NCBI RefSeq assembly: GCF_001426185.1
Contig: NZ_LMRP01000003.1
Location: forward strand, 372,001-436,000
DNA length: 64,000 nucleotides
Origin: Rhodococcus sp. Leaf247
GTDB taxonomy: Bacteria > Actinomycetota > Actinomycetes > Mycobacteriales > Mycobacteriaceae
Direction of reading: 5' to 3'
In this document: positions 11,748-21,443 of the stretch, in pieces
Position numbering within the stretch: position 1 is the first letter of the stretch
How the letters are laid out: every line of letters starts with the position of its first letter
Program-made: the position numbers and the translations under genes
The notes under the pieces: model-generated
The model's database searches: none
The model's input: only the letters and a program-made list of their open reading frames with translations
Told to the model about the DNA's origin: nothing

Positions 11748-12728
11748 GTGGCGTCTCCAGGCGCCGGTTCCGGCACGCCGCCGCGCGCTCAGCGTGGTGC
11801 GCCCCCGTCGTTCGCGTCCGGCACTCTCGAGGATCCGCGACTGTCCGTCGCGTTGCGCACCCTTGAACTGACGGTGCGCCGTCGGCTGGACGGCGTGCTC
11901 CACGGTGACCACCTCGGCCTGATCCCGGGACCGGGATCGGAACCGGGGGACGCACGTGAGTACCAGCCGGGCGACGACGTCCGGCAGATGGACTGGTCGG
12001 TCACCGCCCGGACGACACACCCGCACGTGCGGCAGAGTGTTGCCGATCGCGAGCTCGAGACGTGGATGGCCGTCGACCTGTCGGCGTCGCTGGACTTCGG
12101 GACGGCCGGGTGCGAGAAGCGGGATCTGGCGGTCGCTGCGGCCTCCGCAATCGCGCACCTGACCAGTGGCGGCGGTAATCGCATCGGCGCCGTCATCGCC
12201 AACGGTGCCGACATCACGCGTGTTCCGGCTCGCGGGGGCCGTGCCCACATCCAGTCGATGCTCCGCACCGTCGCGACGACCCCGCACGCCTCCGACGGGG
12301 TTCGCGGCGACTTCGCCGGCGCGATCGACGCGTTGCGTCGACCGGAGCGTCGACGGGGAATGGTCGTGGTGATCAGCGATTTCCTCGGCACCACCGAGTG
12401 GGAACGTCCTCTCCGTGCTCTCGCGGCTCGCCACGACGTGTTGGCGGTCGAGGTACTCGATCCCCGCGACCTGGAGTTGCCCGACGTCGGTGACGTGGTT
12501 CTGCACGATCCTGAGACCGGGCGCACGCGCGAGTTCAGTACCACTCCGCAACTGCGCGCCGACTTCGCCCGCGCCGCCGCGGCGCATCGGAGCGATGTCG
12601 AGAAGATCCTTCGTGGGTGCAGCGCACCCCGTCTGACGCTGCGGACCGACGGTGACTGGATCGCCGACGTCGTCCGTTTCGTCTCACGCCGTCGCCACGG
12701 CGCCAGTCTGGGAGCGAGTACGCGGTGA
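11748..12728 (+). CDS. DUF58 domain protein (MoxR partner)
   Basis: A protein of about 326 aa with the DUF58 signature [22 protein letters not shown] in the N-terminal half and a von Willebrand-like fold after it ([20 protein letters not shown]). It is cytoplasmic, and corresponds to Rv1480. DUF58 proteins accompany MoxR ATPases and VWA proteins, probably in assembly of enzyme or cell-envelope complexes. The GTG at 11748 follows GAGGTGA; a GTG at 11742 overlapping the moxR stop as GTGA would add two residues. The stop overlaps the start of the VWA gene. Confidence 0.9.
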   Translation: MASPGAGSGTPPRAQRGAPPSFASGTLEDPRLSVALRTLELTVRRRLDGVLHGDHLGLIPGPGSEPGDAREYQPGDDVRQMDWSVTARTTHPHVRQSVADRELETWMAVDLSASLDFGTAGCEKRDLAVAAASAIAHLTSGGGNRIGAVIANGADITRVPARGGRAHIQSMLRTVATTPHASDGVRGDFAGAIDALRRPERRRGMVVVISDFLGTTEWERPLRALAARHDVLAVEVLDPRDLELPDVGDVVLHDPETGRTREFSTTPQLRADFARAAAAHRSDVEKILRGCSAPRLTLRTDGDWIADVVRFVSRRRHGASLGASTR

Positions 12729-13720
12729 GCCTGCAGGATTTCTCGTCGCCCTGGTGGCTGCTCTTCCTCGCGGTCGTCGCCGGCCTCGTCGCCGCCTACG
12801 TGCTGGCGCAGCGCCGACGCCAGCGCAACACGATGCGCTTCACCAACATGGAGCTGCTCGAGAAGGTGGCTCCCCGTCGCCCGGGCATCGTCCGCCACGT
12901 TCCGACCGCCTTGATTCTCGCGGGTCTGCTGTTCCTGACCGTCGCCCTCGCGGGCCCGACGGCCGATCAGCGTGTGCCGCGGAACAGGGCCACAGTCATG
13001 CTCGTGATCGACGTGTCGTTGTCCATGGAGGCCACGGACGTCGAGCCGACGCGTCTGGCCGCGGCGCAGCAGGCCGGTAAGGAATTCGCCGACGGTCTGA
13101 CTCCGGGCATCAACCTGGGTCTCGTGGCGTTCGCCGGCACGGCCTCGGTGTTGGTGTCACCGACGACCGATCGTGAGGCGACGAAGTCGGCCATCGACCG
13201 GTTGCAGCTGGCAGAACGCACGGCCACCGGCGAGGCGATCTTCACCTCGATGCAGTCGATCGAGACCCTGGGCGCCGTGCTCGGTGGTTCCGACGCGGCA
13301 CCGCCCGCCCGGATCGTGCTGCTGTCCGACGGCAAGCAGACCGTCCCCGAGAATCCCGACGACCAGCGCGGCGGGTACACCGCGGCGCGTGAGGCCGAGA
13401 CCAAGGGGATCCCGATCTCGACGATCTCGTTCGGCACCAGCTACGGCACCGTCGACATCACCGACGAGCAGGGTGACACCCAGCGCGTCGCCGTGCCTGT
13501 CGACGATCCGTCGCTCGAGGAGATCGCGCAGTTGTCGGGCGGCAGTTTCTTCACCGCGTCGAGTCTCGAGGAGCTGACCGAGGTCTACGACACCCTCGAG
13601 GAACAGATCGGGTACGAGACGACGCGCGGCGATGCCAGCCGGCCCTGGCTCATCGCCGGAGTCCTGTTCATCACGGCGGGACTTGTCACAGCATTGTCCC
13701 TACGTCAGCGAGTGCCCTGA
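12725..13720 (+). CDS. VWA-domain membrane protein (BatA/Rv1481-like)
   Basis: A 331-aa protein with two N-terminal transmembrane segments (about residues 7-28 and 58-78), a von Willebrand factor A domain, and a C-terminal transmembrane segment ([19 protein letters not shown]). The metal-binding MIDAS motif is DVSLSM. The GTG start overlaps the DUF58 stop as GTGA, so translation is coupled. It is the third member of the MoxR-DUF58-VWA set. In mycobacteria the matching gene also lies directly upstream of fabG1-inhA, as here. Confidence 0.9.
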   Translation: MSLQDFSSPWWLLFLAVVAGLVAAYVLAQRRRQRNTMRFTNMELLEKVAPRRPGIVRHVPTALILAGLLFLTVALAGPTADQRVPRNRATVMLVIDVSLSMEATDVEPTRLAAAQQAGKEFADGLTPGINLGLVAFAGTASVLVSPTTDREATKSAIDRLQLAERTATGEAIFTSMQSIETLGAVLGGSDAAPPARIVLLSDGKQTVPENPDDQRGGYTAAREAETKGIPISTISFGTSYGTVDITDEQGDTQRVAVPVDDPSLEEIAQLSGGSFFTASSLEELTEVYDTLEEQIGYETTRGDASRPWLIAGVLFITAGLVTALSLRQRVP

Positions 13721-13733
13721 GCCGGATCGGTAG

Positions 13734-14579
<846 letters not shown>

Positions 14580-14641
14580 CCCGTTCTGCCGACTCACCGT
14601 CACCCGATTCCACTCTCACTCACCGAAAGGTCACATCGATC

Positions 14642-15466
14642 ATGGGCGGACTGCTCGAAGGAAAGACCATTCTGGTCACCGGCATCATCACGGACGCGTC
14701 CATCGCGTTCCACGCCGCCAAGATGGCGCAGGAACAGGGCGCGAAGGTCATCATCACCGGCTTCGACCGTCTGCGTCTGATCGACCGCATCGCTCAGCGT
14801 CTGCCGCAGCCGGTCCCGCCGGCCATCGAACTCGACGCCACCAACGAGGAGCATCTCGCCGCTCTCGCCGATCGCATCACCGAGGTCGCACCCGAGGGAA
14901 TCGACGGAGTGCTGCACTCCATCGCGTTCGCGCCGCGCACCCTGATGGGGCCGGGATCGAAGCCGTTCCTCGAGGGACCGGGCCCGGACGCCGCCGCGGC
15001 CTTCCAGATCTCCGCGTGGAGCTACGCGTCGCTGGCACGCGCCGTGCTGCCCGTCATGAACGAAGGCGGCTCCATCGTCGGTATGGACTTCGATCCGCGC
15101 ACGGCGATGCCGTTCTACAACTGGATGGGTGTCGCGAAGGCGGCCCTCGAATCGGTCAATCGCTACGTCGCCCGCGAGGTGGGTGAAGCGAAGAAGGTGC
15201 GGTCGAACCTCGTCGCTGCCGGACCGATCAAGACGCTGGCCGCCAAGGCCATCGCGGGAACCGCCACCGGTGACGCCGACAAGATGAACCAGCTCAACGA
15301 GTACTGGAACGGCGCATCGCCCATCGGCTGGGACTTCAACGACCCCACCGCCGTGGCGAAGTCGATCTGCGCGCTGCTGTCCGACTGGTTGCCGGCCACC
15401 ACCGGCTCGATCGTCTACGTCGACGGCGGCGCCAGCCACAACACCTGGCTTCCCGAGAACCTCTGA
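14642..15466 (+). CDS. inhA: Enoyl-ACP reductase InhA (NADH-dependent)
   Basis: A 274-aa enoyl-ACP reductase of the InhA type, completing the FAS-II elongation cycle and, in mycobacteria, the target of activated isoniazid. The start MGGLLEGK and the cofactor region [12 protein letters not shown] are diagnostic. The active-site segment [10 protein letters not shown] places Tyr159 and Lys166 one position beyond the M. tuberculosis Tyr158/Lys165. The Ser of HSIAF (residue 93) corresponds to the isoniazid-relevant Ser94, with Gly96 replaced by Ala. The ATG follows GAAAGGTC. Transcription with fabG1 is likely. Confidence 0.97.
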   Translation: MGGLLEGKTILVTGIITDASIAFHAAKMAQEQGAKVIITGFDRLRLIDRIAQRLPQPVPPAIELDATNEEHLAALADRITEVAPEGIDGVLHSIAFAPRTLMGPGSKPFLEGPGPDAAAAFQISAWSYASLARAVLPVMNEGGSIVGMDFDPRTAMPFYNWMGVAKAALESVNRYVAREVGEAKKVRSNLVAAGPIKTLAAKAIAGTATGDADKMNQLNEYWNGASPIGWDFNDPTAVAKSICALLSDWLPATTGSIVYVDGGASHNTWLPENL

Positions 15467-15516
15467 GCCAGTAGGGCGCCTGCGGTGCCCGCGCGAGGTC
15501 GCGGCACAATGAGGTC

Positions 15517-16569
15517 ATGACCTACGACGCTCTTCTGCTGTTGTCCTTCGGCGGACCCGAAGGGCCTGACGAGGTGCGGCCCTTCCTCGAGAACGTCACT
15601 CGGGGAAGGGGCATTCCTCCGGAGCGTCTCGATGCGGTTGCCGAGCACTACCTGCACTTCGGTGGCGTCTCGCCGATCAACCGACTCAACCGCGAGATCA
15701 TCGCCGCGGTCGAGACGGAGTTCGCCCTGACGGGCATCGACCTGCCCGTCTACTTCGGCAATCGCAACTGGCACCCGATGGTGGAGGACACCGTGTCGGC
15801 CATGAAGGCCGACGGAGTGCGCAACGCCCTGGTCTTCCCGACGTCGGCGTGGGGCGGGTACTCCGGGTGCCGCCAGTACCACGAGGACATCGCTCGTGCT
15901 CGCGCTGCTGTGGGTGACGGGGCGCCGCAGCTGACCAAGCTGCGCCAGTACTACGACCACCCGCTGATGGTGGACTCCTTCGCGGACGCGATCCGCGCCG
16001 CCCTGAGCAGACTTCCCGCGGATCGCCGTGACGGTGCGCGCGTGGTGTTCACCGCGCACTCCGTGCCCGTGTCGGCCGACGAGGCAGCCGGCCCACCGTT
16101 CGCCGGCGGTAATCTCTACAGCCGTCAGGTCACCGAGGCTTCCCGGCTGTGCGCCGCGGCGGCCGGCGTCGACGAGTTCGATGTCGTGTGGCAGTCGCGG
16201 TCGGGCCCGCCGCAGATCCCGTGGCTCGATCCCGATATCTGCGACCACCTCGAGGCCCTGTCCGCCTCCGGTGTCGACGCCGTGGTCATCTGCCCGGTCG
16301 GATTCGTCTCGGATCACCTCGAGGTGGTGTGGGACCTCGACACGGAAGCAGTCGAGAAGGCCGAGGAACTGGGAATGGCGCTCGAGCGAGCGGGAACACC
16401 CGGCGCGGACCCGCGTTTCGCCACCCTCGTGCGGACGTTGGTCCAGGAACGTACCGCCGATGTCGCCCCGCAGCGGCTGGGGTCGGAGCCGGCCTTCGGC
16501 ACGACCGTCGACGGATCCCCGTGCAACCCCGGATGCTGCGAGCCTCCGGTGCGACGCCGCCCCGCCTGA
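15517..16569 (+). CDS. hemH: Ferrochelatase (coproporphyrin type in actinobacteria)
   Basis: A 350-aa ferrochelatase that inserts iron into a porphyrin at the end of heme synthesis; actinobacterial members use coproporphyrin III. Family motifs are [12 protein letters not shown] at the N-terminus, [17 protein letters not shown] with the catalytic His, and the C-terminal CNPGCC cluster, which in actinobacterial enzymes helps hold a [2Fe-2S] centre. The position after inhA equals Rv1485. The ATG at 15517 follows GAGG closely, with CACAAT just before it as a possible -10, so the gene may also have its own promoter. Confidence 0.95.
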   Translation: MTYDALLLLSFGGPEGPDEVRPFLENVTRGRGIPPERLDAVAEHYLHFGGVSPINRLNREIIAAVETEFALTGIDLPVYFGNRNWHPMVEDTVSAMKADGVRNALVFPTSAWGGYSGCRQYHEDIARARAAVGDGAPQLTKLRQYYDHPLMVDSFADAIRAALSRLPADRRDGARVVFTAHSVPVSADEAAGPPFAGGNLYSRQVTEASRLCAAAAGVDEFDVVWQSRSGPPQIPWLDPDICDHLEALSASGVDAVVICPVGFVSDHLEVVWDLDTEAVEKAEELGMALERAGTPGADPRFATLVRTLVQERTADVAPQRLGSEPAFGTTVDGSPCNPGCCEPPVRRRPA

Positions 16570-16589
16570 CACCCCGAACACCCCCCCGT

Positions 16590-16645
16590 GAGTACGCCGA
16601 AACTGTCGTGATCCGGGCCCGGATCACGACACTATGGACGTACTC
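16590..16645. terminator. Bidirectional terminator-like composite palindrome
   Basis: The core is a perfect 28-bp palindrome with arms TGTCGTGATCCGGG (16604-16617) and CCCGGATCACGACA (16618-16631). Outside it, GAGTACG (16590-16596) pairs with CGTACTC (16639-16645), and C-rich and G-rich runs flank these. It sits in the 89-bp gap between the convergent hemH and hypothetical genes, so a two-way terminator is the natural role. No T-run is present, as is common for actinobacterial terminators. Confidence 0.65.
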
Positions 16646-16658
16646 GCCGGGGGTAGAT

Positions 16659-17477
16659 CTAGCGCGGGTCGGACGCCAGATAGGTGTCGATGGCAGCGCG
16701 AACGGCTGCGCGCCGTGCGGTACGGACGGCGCTCTGCAAGGGTCGAAGGACCGCTTCGCGCGCCTCGGCGCCCGTGCTGCTCGCCGCCTGTGACGGTGCG
16801 GACGTGCGCGCTGCATCCAGGATGGCGTCGACGCGGTCGGCGGTGTCCAGCACTCGCGTCGTGCGCTCCGGGAGCGGGGGATAGCGGTGACGCCCGACCA
16901 GGGCCAGGCGCTCCGCGATCATGGTGTGCGGATCGTCCCCTCGCCCGGTCGCGACGGTCTGCAGGGCCGACAACGCTTCCGCCGCACCACGAACGGTGTC
17001 TCGCATGGAGTACTCGATCTCACCCAGCGAGAGTTCCTGGTACGTGGTGGGGACGGTGACCGTGAACACGGTCCAGCGCATCACATCCGGCCCCTCGTGG
17101 GTGGGTACGAAGGCGACGCCGGATCCACCGGGAACGCCGACGACGACGCCTTCACCGGCAAGCACTGCAGCAGAGCGGAATTTGCGGTCGCGGGGGAGTC
17201 CGGCGACGTCGCCCGGCGCCGGGAGCACGAGATCGACGGTCACATCGCGGTGTCCGACGGGGGCGGCATCACGGACGGTGCGGAGGAGTTCCGCCACCCC
17301 GACGTCGCGGGGCACGGGCCAGGGCAGTGACAGTCTGTCCGCCGTGTCCGGATCTCCGGCGACGACGAGACTGAGCGGACCCCATTCGGTGACGGCGTCG
17401 ATGACGTCGTCGGGGGACGCGGCTCCGGCGAGCCAGGCGCCGCACCAGATGGCAAGGCTCGAGGATGGGGACGACAC
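16659..17477 (-). CDS. Conserved hypothetical protein, Rv1486c-like
   Basis: A 272-aa protein of unknown function without clear membrane segments or catalytic motifs. It starts VSSPSSSLAIWCGAWLAG from the GTG at 17475-17477, contains GPDVMRWTVFTVTVP and a LSLGEIEYSMRDTVRGAAE segment, and ends in an Ala/Arg-rich helical region. Position (convergent with hemH) and size match Rv1486c. In-frame extensions further upstream run into the divergent DUF3097 gene and are not believed. Confidence 0.75.
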   Translation of the reverse strand: MSSPSSSLAIWCGAWLAGAASPDDVIDAVTEWGPLSLVVAGDPDTADRLSLPWPVPRDVGVAELLRTVRDAAPVGHRDVTVDLVLPAPGDVAGLPRDRKFRSAAVLAGEGVVVGVPGGSGVAFVPTHEGPDVMRWTVFTVTVPTTYQELSLGEIEYSMRDTVRGAAEALSALQTVATGRGDDPHTMIAERLALVGRHRYPPLPERTTRVLDTADRVDAILDAARTSAPSQAASSTGAEAREAVLRPLQSAVRTARRAAVRAAIDTYLASDPR

Positions 17478-17621
17478 CTGTCGATCATAGGCGCCGGAGT
17501 CGTGTTCGACCGGCGTGCCTGCCCGTCGAGCGGTACCCGAACTGGGTAGCGTGGAGCCGCTCCGGCGGTCTGCCGGAGCGGTGTGAACGATGTGCAGCAG
17601 AGTCGACGAGCGAGGGTGGTC

Positions 17622-18458
17622 ATGTCCGGGAACGACCGTTACGGCGGGGACATCTTCGCCGGTCATCCGCGAACCGTGCGTCGTGTCGCACCGACGGTGG
17701 CGGCCGAGCGCGATCTGGTCGTGGAGGACGCGGCGACCGGTTTCTGCGGCGCGGTGGTCGGTTTCGAGCGCACGTACGACGGTGACTTCGTCCGATTGGA
17801 GGACCGCCGTGGAGTCCGTCGGTTGTTCGCGATGAGAGAGGCCGCCTTCCTCGTCGACGGCGCACCCGTGACGCTGACCAAGCCGAGGCCGGTCGCGGCC
17901 ACCACCGCAACACGATCCGCGTCGGGCTCGACCACGGTGCAGAATGTGCGCGCGAAAGTTGCTCTGCCGAGCCGTATCTGGGTCGAGGGCATTCACGACG
18001 CCGCCATCGTCGAACGGGTCTGGGGCCACGACCTGCGGGTCGAGGGCGTGGTCGTCGAGCATCTCGAGGGGCTCGACAACCTTGCGGACCGGTTGCAGGA
18101 GTTCGGCCCCGGCCCCGGCCGCAAGGTCGGCGTACTGGTGGACCACCTCGTGGACGGATCCAAGGAGGACCGGCTCACGCGCTCCCTCGGTCCGTACGTG
18201 ACCGTCACGGGACACCCGTACATCGACGTGTGGGAAGCGGTGAAGCCCGCGTCGCTCGGCATCGACGGGTGGCCGCGCATCCCGCGCGGAACGGACTGGA
18301 AGACGGGCGTCTGTCGCGAATTGGGCTGGGGGACACCGCAGGACGGGTGGCGCAAGGTCTACGGTGCGGTGTCGACGTTCCGTGACCTGGAAGCGCCGCT
18401 AATCGGTGCCGTGGAGCGTCTCGTCGACTTCGTCACCGTCCCCGACGAAAACGGGTGA
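17622..18458 (+). CDS. DUF3097 family protein
   Basis: A 278-aa protein of the actinobacterial DUF3097 family. The conserved central part SRIWVEGIHDAAIVERVWGD-like stretch is followed by VVVEHLEGLDN and RKVGVLVDHLVDGSKE, which looks like a Toprim-type fold, and by a C-terminal WPRIPRGTDWKTG motif. Its function is unknown; a nuclease or nucleotide role is only a guess. The ATG at 17622 follows GAGGG six bases upstream, and the upstream in-frame GTG at 17583 is less likely. Confidence 0.82.
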   Translation: MSGNDRYGGDIFAGHPRTVRRVAPTVAAERDLVVEDAATGFCGAVVGFERTYDGDFVRLEDRRGVRRLFAMREAAFLVDGAPVTLTKPRPVAATTATRSASGSTTVQNVRAKVALPSRIWVEGIHDAAIVERVWGHDLRVEGVVVEHLEGLDNLADRLQEFGPGPGRKVGVLVDHLVDGSKEDRLTRSLGPYVTVTGHPYIDVWEAVKPASLGIDGWPRIPRGTDWKTGVCRELGWGTPQDGWRKVYGAVSTFRDLEAPLIGAVERLVDFVTVPDENG

Positions 18459-18520
18459 CCCGGTCGGTAACGATCGGTGCACGACGCTGTTCAGCACCCC
18501 ACGGCGTCGGTGTTCGTGGC

Positions 18521-18526
18521 TACTGT
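18521..18526 (+). promoter_or_regulatory. Leaderless-type -10 element (TACTGT) before nfeD
   Basis: TACTGT ends seven bases before the GTG at 18534, the geometry of actinobacterial leaderless promoters, and no ribosome-binding site is present. It supports 18534 over the GTGs further upstream. Confidence 0.45.
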
Positions 18527-18533
18527 GGGTGGC

Positions 18534-18965
18534 GTGGTTGCACTTCTGTGGTTGGTCGGAGCGGTGATTCTCGCTGCCGGTGAGGCACTGTCCGGAGACT
18601 TCTTCCTGTTGATGTTGGCCGGTGGCGCCCTGGGCACCGCGGGCGTCTCGGCCCTGACGGACCTTCCCGTGTGGGGCGATGCACTCGTGTTCGCTGCGCT
18701 GTCCGCGGCTCTGATCCTCGGTGTCCGGCCGGCGCTCACCCGCCGGTTCTCCACGCCGCCGCCGACGCCCACCGGTATCGCGGCCCTGACGGGACGTCAT
18801 GCCCGGGTGATCGACGCCGTGGGTGAGCATTCGGGAACGGTGAAGCTCGACGGCGACGTGTGGACGGCTCGTCCGCTCGATCCCACCGAGGTGTACACGG
18901 CCGGAACGACCGTGACCGTGATGAAGATCGACGGCGCCACGGCCGTCGTGTGGAAAGGACCCTAG
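18534..18965 (+). CDS. NfeD-family membrane protein (Rv1487-like)
   Basis: A 143-aa short NfeD protein: two or three N-terminal transmembrane segments (VVALLWLVGAVILAAGEAL and two following) and a C-terminal OB-fold domain (GRHARVIDAVGEHSGTVKLDGDVWTAR). NfeD proteins form membrane complexes with stomatin/flotillin (SPFH) proteins, and such a gene starts at the very next base. The start at GTG 18534 gives the size of Rv1487 and follows a leaderless-type -10. Confidence 0.85.
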   Translation: MVALLWLVGAVILAAGEALSGDFFLLMLAGGALGTAGVSALTDLPVWGDALVFAALSAALILGVRPALTRRFSTPPPTPTGIAALTGRHARVIDAVGEHSGTVKLDGDVWTARPLDPTEVYTAGTTVTVMKIDGATAVVWKGP

Positions 18966-20168
18966 ATGGCCGACTATGCCGCCTTGATCGCCCTTGCCGT
19001 GGTCGTACTCTTCGTGGCCGTGGTGGTGGCCAAATCGGTGACGCTGGTCCCGCAGGCCGAGGCCGCGGTGATCGAGCGACTGGGCCGTTACTCCAAGACG
19101 GTGTCCGGGCAGCTGACGTTCCTCGTGCCGTTCGTCGATCGCGTGCGCGCGAAGGTCGACCTGCGCGAGCGTGTCGTCTCGTTCCCCCCGCAGCCGGTGA
19201 TCACGCAGGACAACCTGACGGTGTCCATCGACACCGTCGTCTACTTCCAGGTGACGACGCCGCAGGCCGCGGTCTACGAGATCAGCAACTACATCGTCGG
19301 TGTCGAGCAGCTCACCACCACCACCTTGCGCAACGTGGTCGGTGGCATGACGCTGGAAGAGACTCTGACGTCTCGTGATTCGATCAACGGCCAGTTGCGA
19401 GGGGTGTTGGACGAGGCCACCGGTCGATGGGGCCTCCGCGTCGCCCGCGTCGAGCTCAAGAGCATCGATCCGCCTCCGTCGATCCAGGAGTCGATGGAGA
19501 AGCAGATGAAGGCCGACCGTGAGAAGCGCGCCACCATCCTCACGGCGGAAGGACACCGGGAGTCGTCCATCAAGACGGCCGAGGGTGACAAGCAGTCCCA
19601 GATCCTCTCGGCCGAGGGCGCCAAGCAGGCCGCGATCCTGGCCGCCGAGGGTGAGCGTCAGTCCCGCATTCTTCGTGCGCAGGGCGAGCGCGCTGCGAAG
19701 TACCTGAACGCGCAGGGTGAGGCGAAGGCCATCGAGAAGGTGTTCGACGCCATCAAGGCGGGCAAGCCGACGCCCGAGTTGCTCGCGTACCAGTACCTGC
19801 AGACGCTGCCGAAGATGGCGCAGGGCGATGCCAACAAGATGTGGGTCGTTCCGTCCGACTTCGGGGATGCGCTGAAGGGCTTCGCGAAGAATCTCGGTGC
19901 GCCGGGTGACGACGGTGTGTTCCGGTTCGAGCCCAGCGATCAAGGCGCCGGACACACCAAGGCCGCCGACGACACCGAGGAGGTCGCCGACTGGTTCGAC
20001 ACGACGACCGACCCGGCCATCGCTCGCGCTGTCGCCGACGCTGAGGCAGTGGCGCGCAAGCCTGTCGACACGTCCCTGTCCGCGGCGGCCCCGCCGAAGC
20101 AGGAGGCGACGGACGTGGAGACGCCCGCGATCGAGAATCAGGACGGGCAGCGGGAGCTGGACGTCTGA
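18966..20168 (+). CDS. SPFH/Band 7 (stomatin-like) protein
   Basis: A 400-aa stomatin-like protein with one N-terminal transmembrane segment (residues 5-23), an SPFH domain (about 25-180, including VPFVDRVRAKVDLRERVV and VTTPQAAVYEISNY), and a coiled coil of repeated AEG(x)KQ-type units (about 185-260). The tail is extended and rich in Asp, Glu and Ala. It would oligomerise at the cytoplasmic membrane with its NfeD partner and organise membrane domains. The ATG directly follows the nfeD stop. It matches Rv1488 with a longer C-terminus. Confidence 0.92.
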   Translation: MADYAALIALAVVVLFVAVVVAKSVTLVPQAEAAVIERLGRYSKTVSGQLTFLVPFVDRVRAKVDLRERVVSFPPQPVITQDNLTVSIDTVVYFQVTTPQAAVYEISNYIVGVEQLTTTTLRNVVGGMTLEETLTSRDSINGQLRGVLDEATGRWGLRVARVELKSIDPPPSIQESMEKQMKADREKRATILTAEGHRESSIKTAEGDKQSQILSAEGAKQAAILAAEGERQSRILRAQGERAAKYLNAQGEAKAIEKVFDAIKAGKPTPELLAYQYLQTLPKMAQGDANKMWVVPSDFGDALKGFAKNLGAPGDDGVFRFEPSDQGAGHTKAADDTEEVADWFDTTTDPAIARAVADAEAVARKPVDTSLSAAAPPKQEATDVETPAIENQDGQRELDV

Positions 20169-20175
20169 CGGTCGG

Positions 20176-20733
20176 TCAGTTCGCCAGACCTGCTCCCACT
20201 CCGCCGGCGGCCAACGCCCAGAGAACGCTGGTGAAGGTGCCGATGATGAAGTACTCGGATGCGCGGGGATCGCGTAGTTCGGGGTAGCGCGCCAGGCCTT
20301 TGACGGCCAGGACGACGGCGATGCCTTCCGGCCATCCGGCGAGTATCGACACGACGACGGCGATGCGTTCGAGAGTGCCGATGACGAGACCCCCGCGAAG
20401 AACGGGGCGATCGTCGTCGGCACTGTCGTCTCCGGGTTCGGGTCGCCGGCGCGAGAGATGGAACACGGCCGGGACCACCGCGGCGCCGCCGGCGACGGCA
20501 GCCAGGACCGTCAGAGCGAGCACCGCGACGAGTGCTACGCCGGTGACAGGTTCGGGCGCTGCGGCCGCGGCACATCCCGCCACGGCGAGCCCCAGCGCCG
20601 CGATGACGGCCGGCAACCACCACGGCGCACGACGGTGCGTTCTTCTCGCGCGGGGAACGGTCGGGACGGGGGCCGCGGGAACGGTCACGGAGGACGCGGC
20701 GATCACGAGGGCGACCAGAGCGATCACGGTCAT
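20176..20733 (-). CDS. Small multi-pass membrane protein, partner of the SatD-like gene
   Basis: A 185-aa protein with about four hydrophobic segments: an N-terminal TVIALVALVIAASSV, LPAVIAALGLAVAGC, VALVAVLALTVLAAVAGGAAVV, and the C-terminal FTSVLWALAAGGVGAGL. A conserved-looking GTLERIAVVVSILAGWPEGIAVVLAVKG sits in the second half. The ATG start overlaps the SatD-like stop as ATGA, so the two are translated together. The function is unknown; SatD-like genes are often paired with membrane proteins. It converges with the stomatin gene, seven bases apart. Confidence 0.8.
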   Translation of the reverse strand: MTVIALVALVIAASSVTVPAAPVPTVPRARRTHRRAPWWLPAVIAALGLAVAGCAAAAAPEPVTGVALVAVLALTVLAAVAGGAAVVPAVFHLSRRRPEPGDDSADDDRPVLRGGLVIGTLERIAVVVSILAGWPEGIAVVLAVKGLARYPELRDPRASEYFIIGTFTSVLWALAAGGVGAGLAN

Positions 20734-21332
20734 GCGCGTGACCCCTCGTCGCAGGCGTGGCGATCGGCATCGGCGAGCAGTCGGGCGACGACCGGACGTG
20801 CCGCTCGCTCGGCATGCCACCCCGCGACGGACAGTCGTTGGGACACTGCTTGCGGTGTGATGGACAGTTCCGCGGCGACGGCGGTCTGGGAACCGAGTCG
20901 ACGCACGCTGTCGACGGCGGCGCGTCCCTGCTCGCTGCGGCGCACCAGGAGTGTGGCCAGCAGCGTGGTGACGGCGTCCGCGTCCGCGGCGGAGGCGCCG
21001 TGGCGTCCGCGCACGGCAATGTGGGCGGGGGAGTTCTTCGCGCTGTCCACCGCCTCGCGCGCCGCTTCGAAGGCCGGTCCGCGGCCGGCCCTGGTGGAGG
21101 CGGGCAGCGGGTCCTCCACGCTGCCCACGCCGATGCCGACACTCCAGTGCCCGTCCTCGACCAGGGCGAGGGCGGTGTCGAGGGTGTCGGTCGCGTCGTC
21201 GGAGACCGCCTGGACCTCGTCCCCGGCGGTGCGTTCGAACGGGCGGAGCAGCGTGGTGGAGCGGCCCAGGATGTCGGCGACGCGATCGACGTCGCGTCGA
21301 CTGCCTCGCTGGTCCACGGTCAGTACGAACAT
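20730..21332 (-). CDS. SatD-like protein with C-terminal helix-turn-helix
   Basis: A 200-aa protein resembling the SatD family. The N-terminal domain begins MFVLTVDQRGSRRDVDRV and includes FERTAGDEVQAV and a GHWSVGIGVGSVE segment. The C-terminal part has a helix-turn-helix (about residues 148-167, SQTAVAAELSITPQAVSQRL) suited to DNA binding. The start codon at 21330-21332 lies immediately next to an array of eight ATCAAG/CTTGAT hexamers, which suggests that the protein controls its own operon and the neighbouring TVP38 gene. Ligand and physiological role are unknown. Confidence 0.78.
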   Translation of the reverse strand: MFVLTVDQRGSRRDVDRVADILGRSTTLLRPFERTAGDEVQAVSDDATDTLDTALALVEDGHWSVGIGVGSVEDPLPASTRAGRGPAFEAAREAVDSAKNSPAHIAVRGRHGASAADADAVTTLLATLLVRRSEQGRAAVDSVRRLGSQTAVAAELSITPQAVSQRLSVAGWHAERAARPVVARLLADADRHACDEGSRA

Positions 21333-21334
21333 CT

Positions 21335-21443
21335 ATCAACCCTAGAAGCTTGATCTGCTCACATCAAGCCCTCAGTCTTGATAACTACGTTCAAGATCAA
21401 GTTTCAGAACTTGATAGATCCATATCAAGGTTCAGCGCTTGAT
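21335..21443. promoter_or_regulatory. Operator array of eight ATCAAG hexamers with 14-bp period
   Basis: Hexamers of alternating direction occur at 21335 (ATCAAC), 21349 (CTTGAT), 21363 (ATCAAG), 21377 (CTTGAT), 21396 (ATCAAG), 21410 (CTTGAT), 21424 (ATCAAG) and 21438 (CTTGAT). Start-to-start spacing is exactly 14 bp within each group of four and 19 bp between groups; an extra TTCAAG lies at 21390. The array fills the whole 99-bp gap between the SatD-like start and the TVP38 stop and runs 12 bp into the TVP38 coding end. The region is far richer in AT than its surroundings. Confidence 0.85.

Noticed and set aside
21335..21443. Periodic hexamers considered as a CRISPR array
   Set aside because: The repeated part is only 6 bp and alternates in direction, with 8-bp gaps; this fits an operator array, not repeats with spacers.
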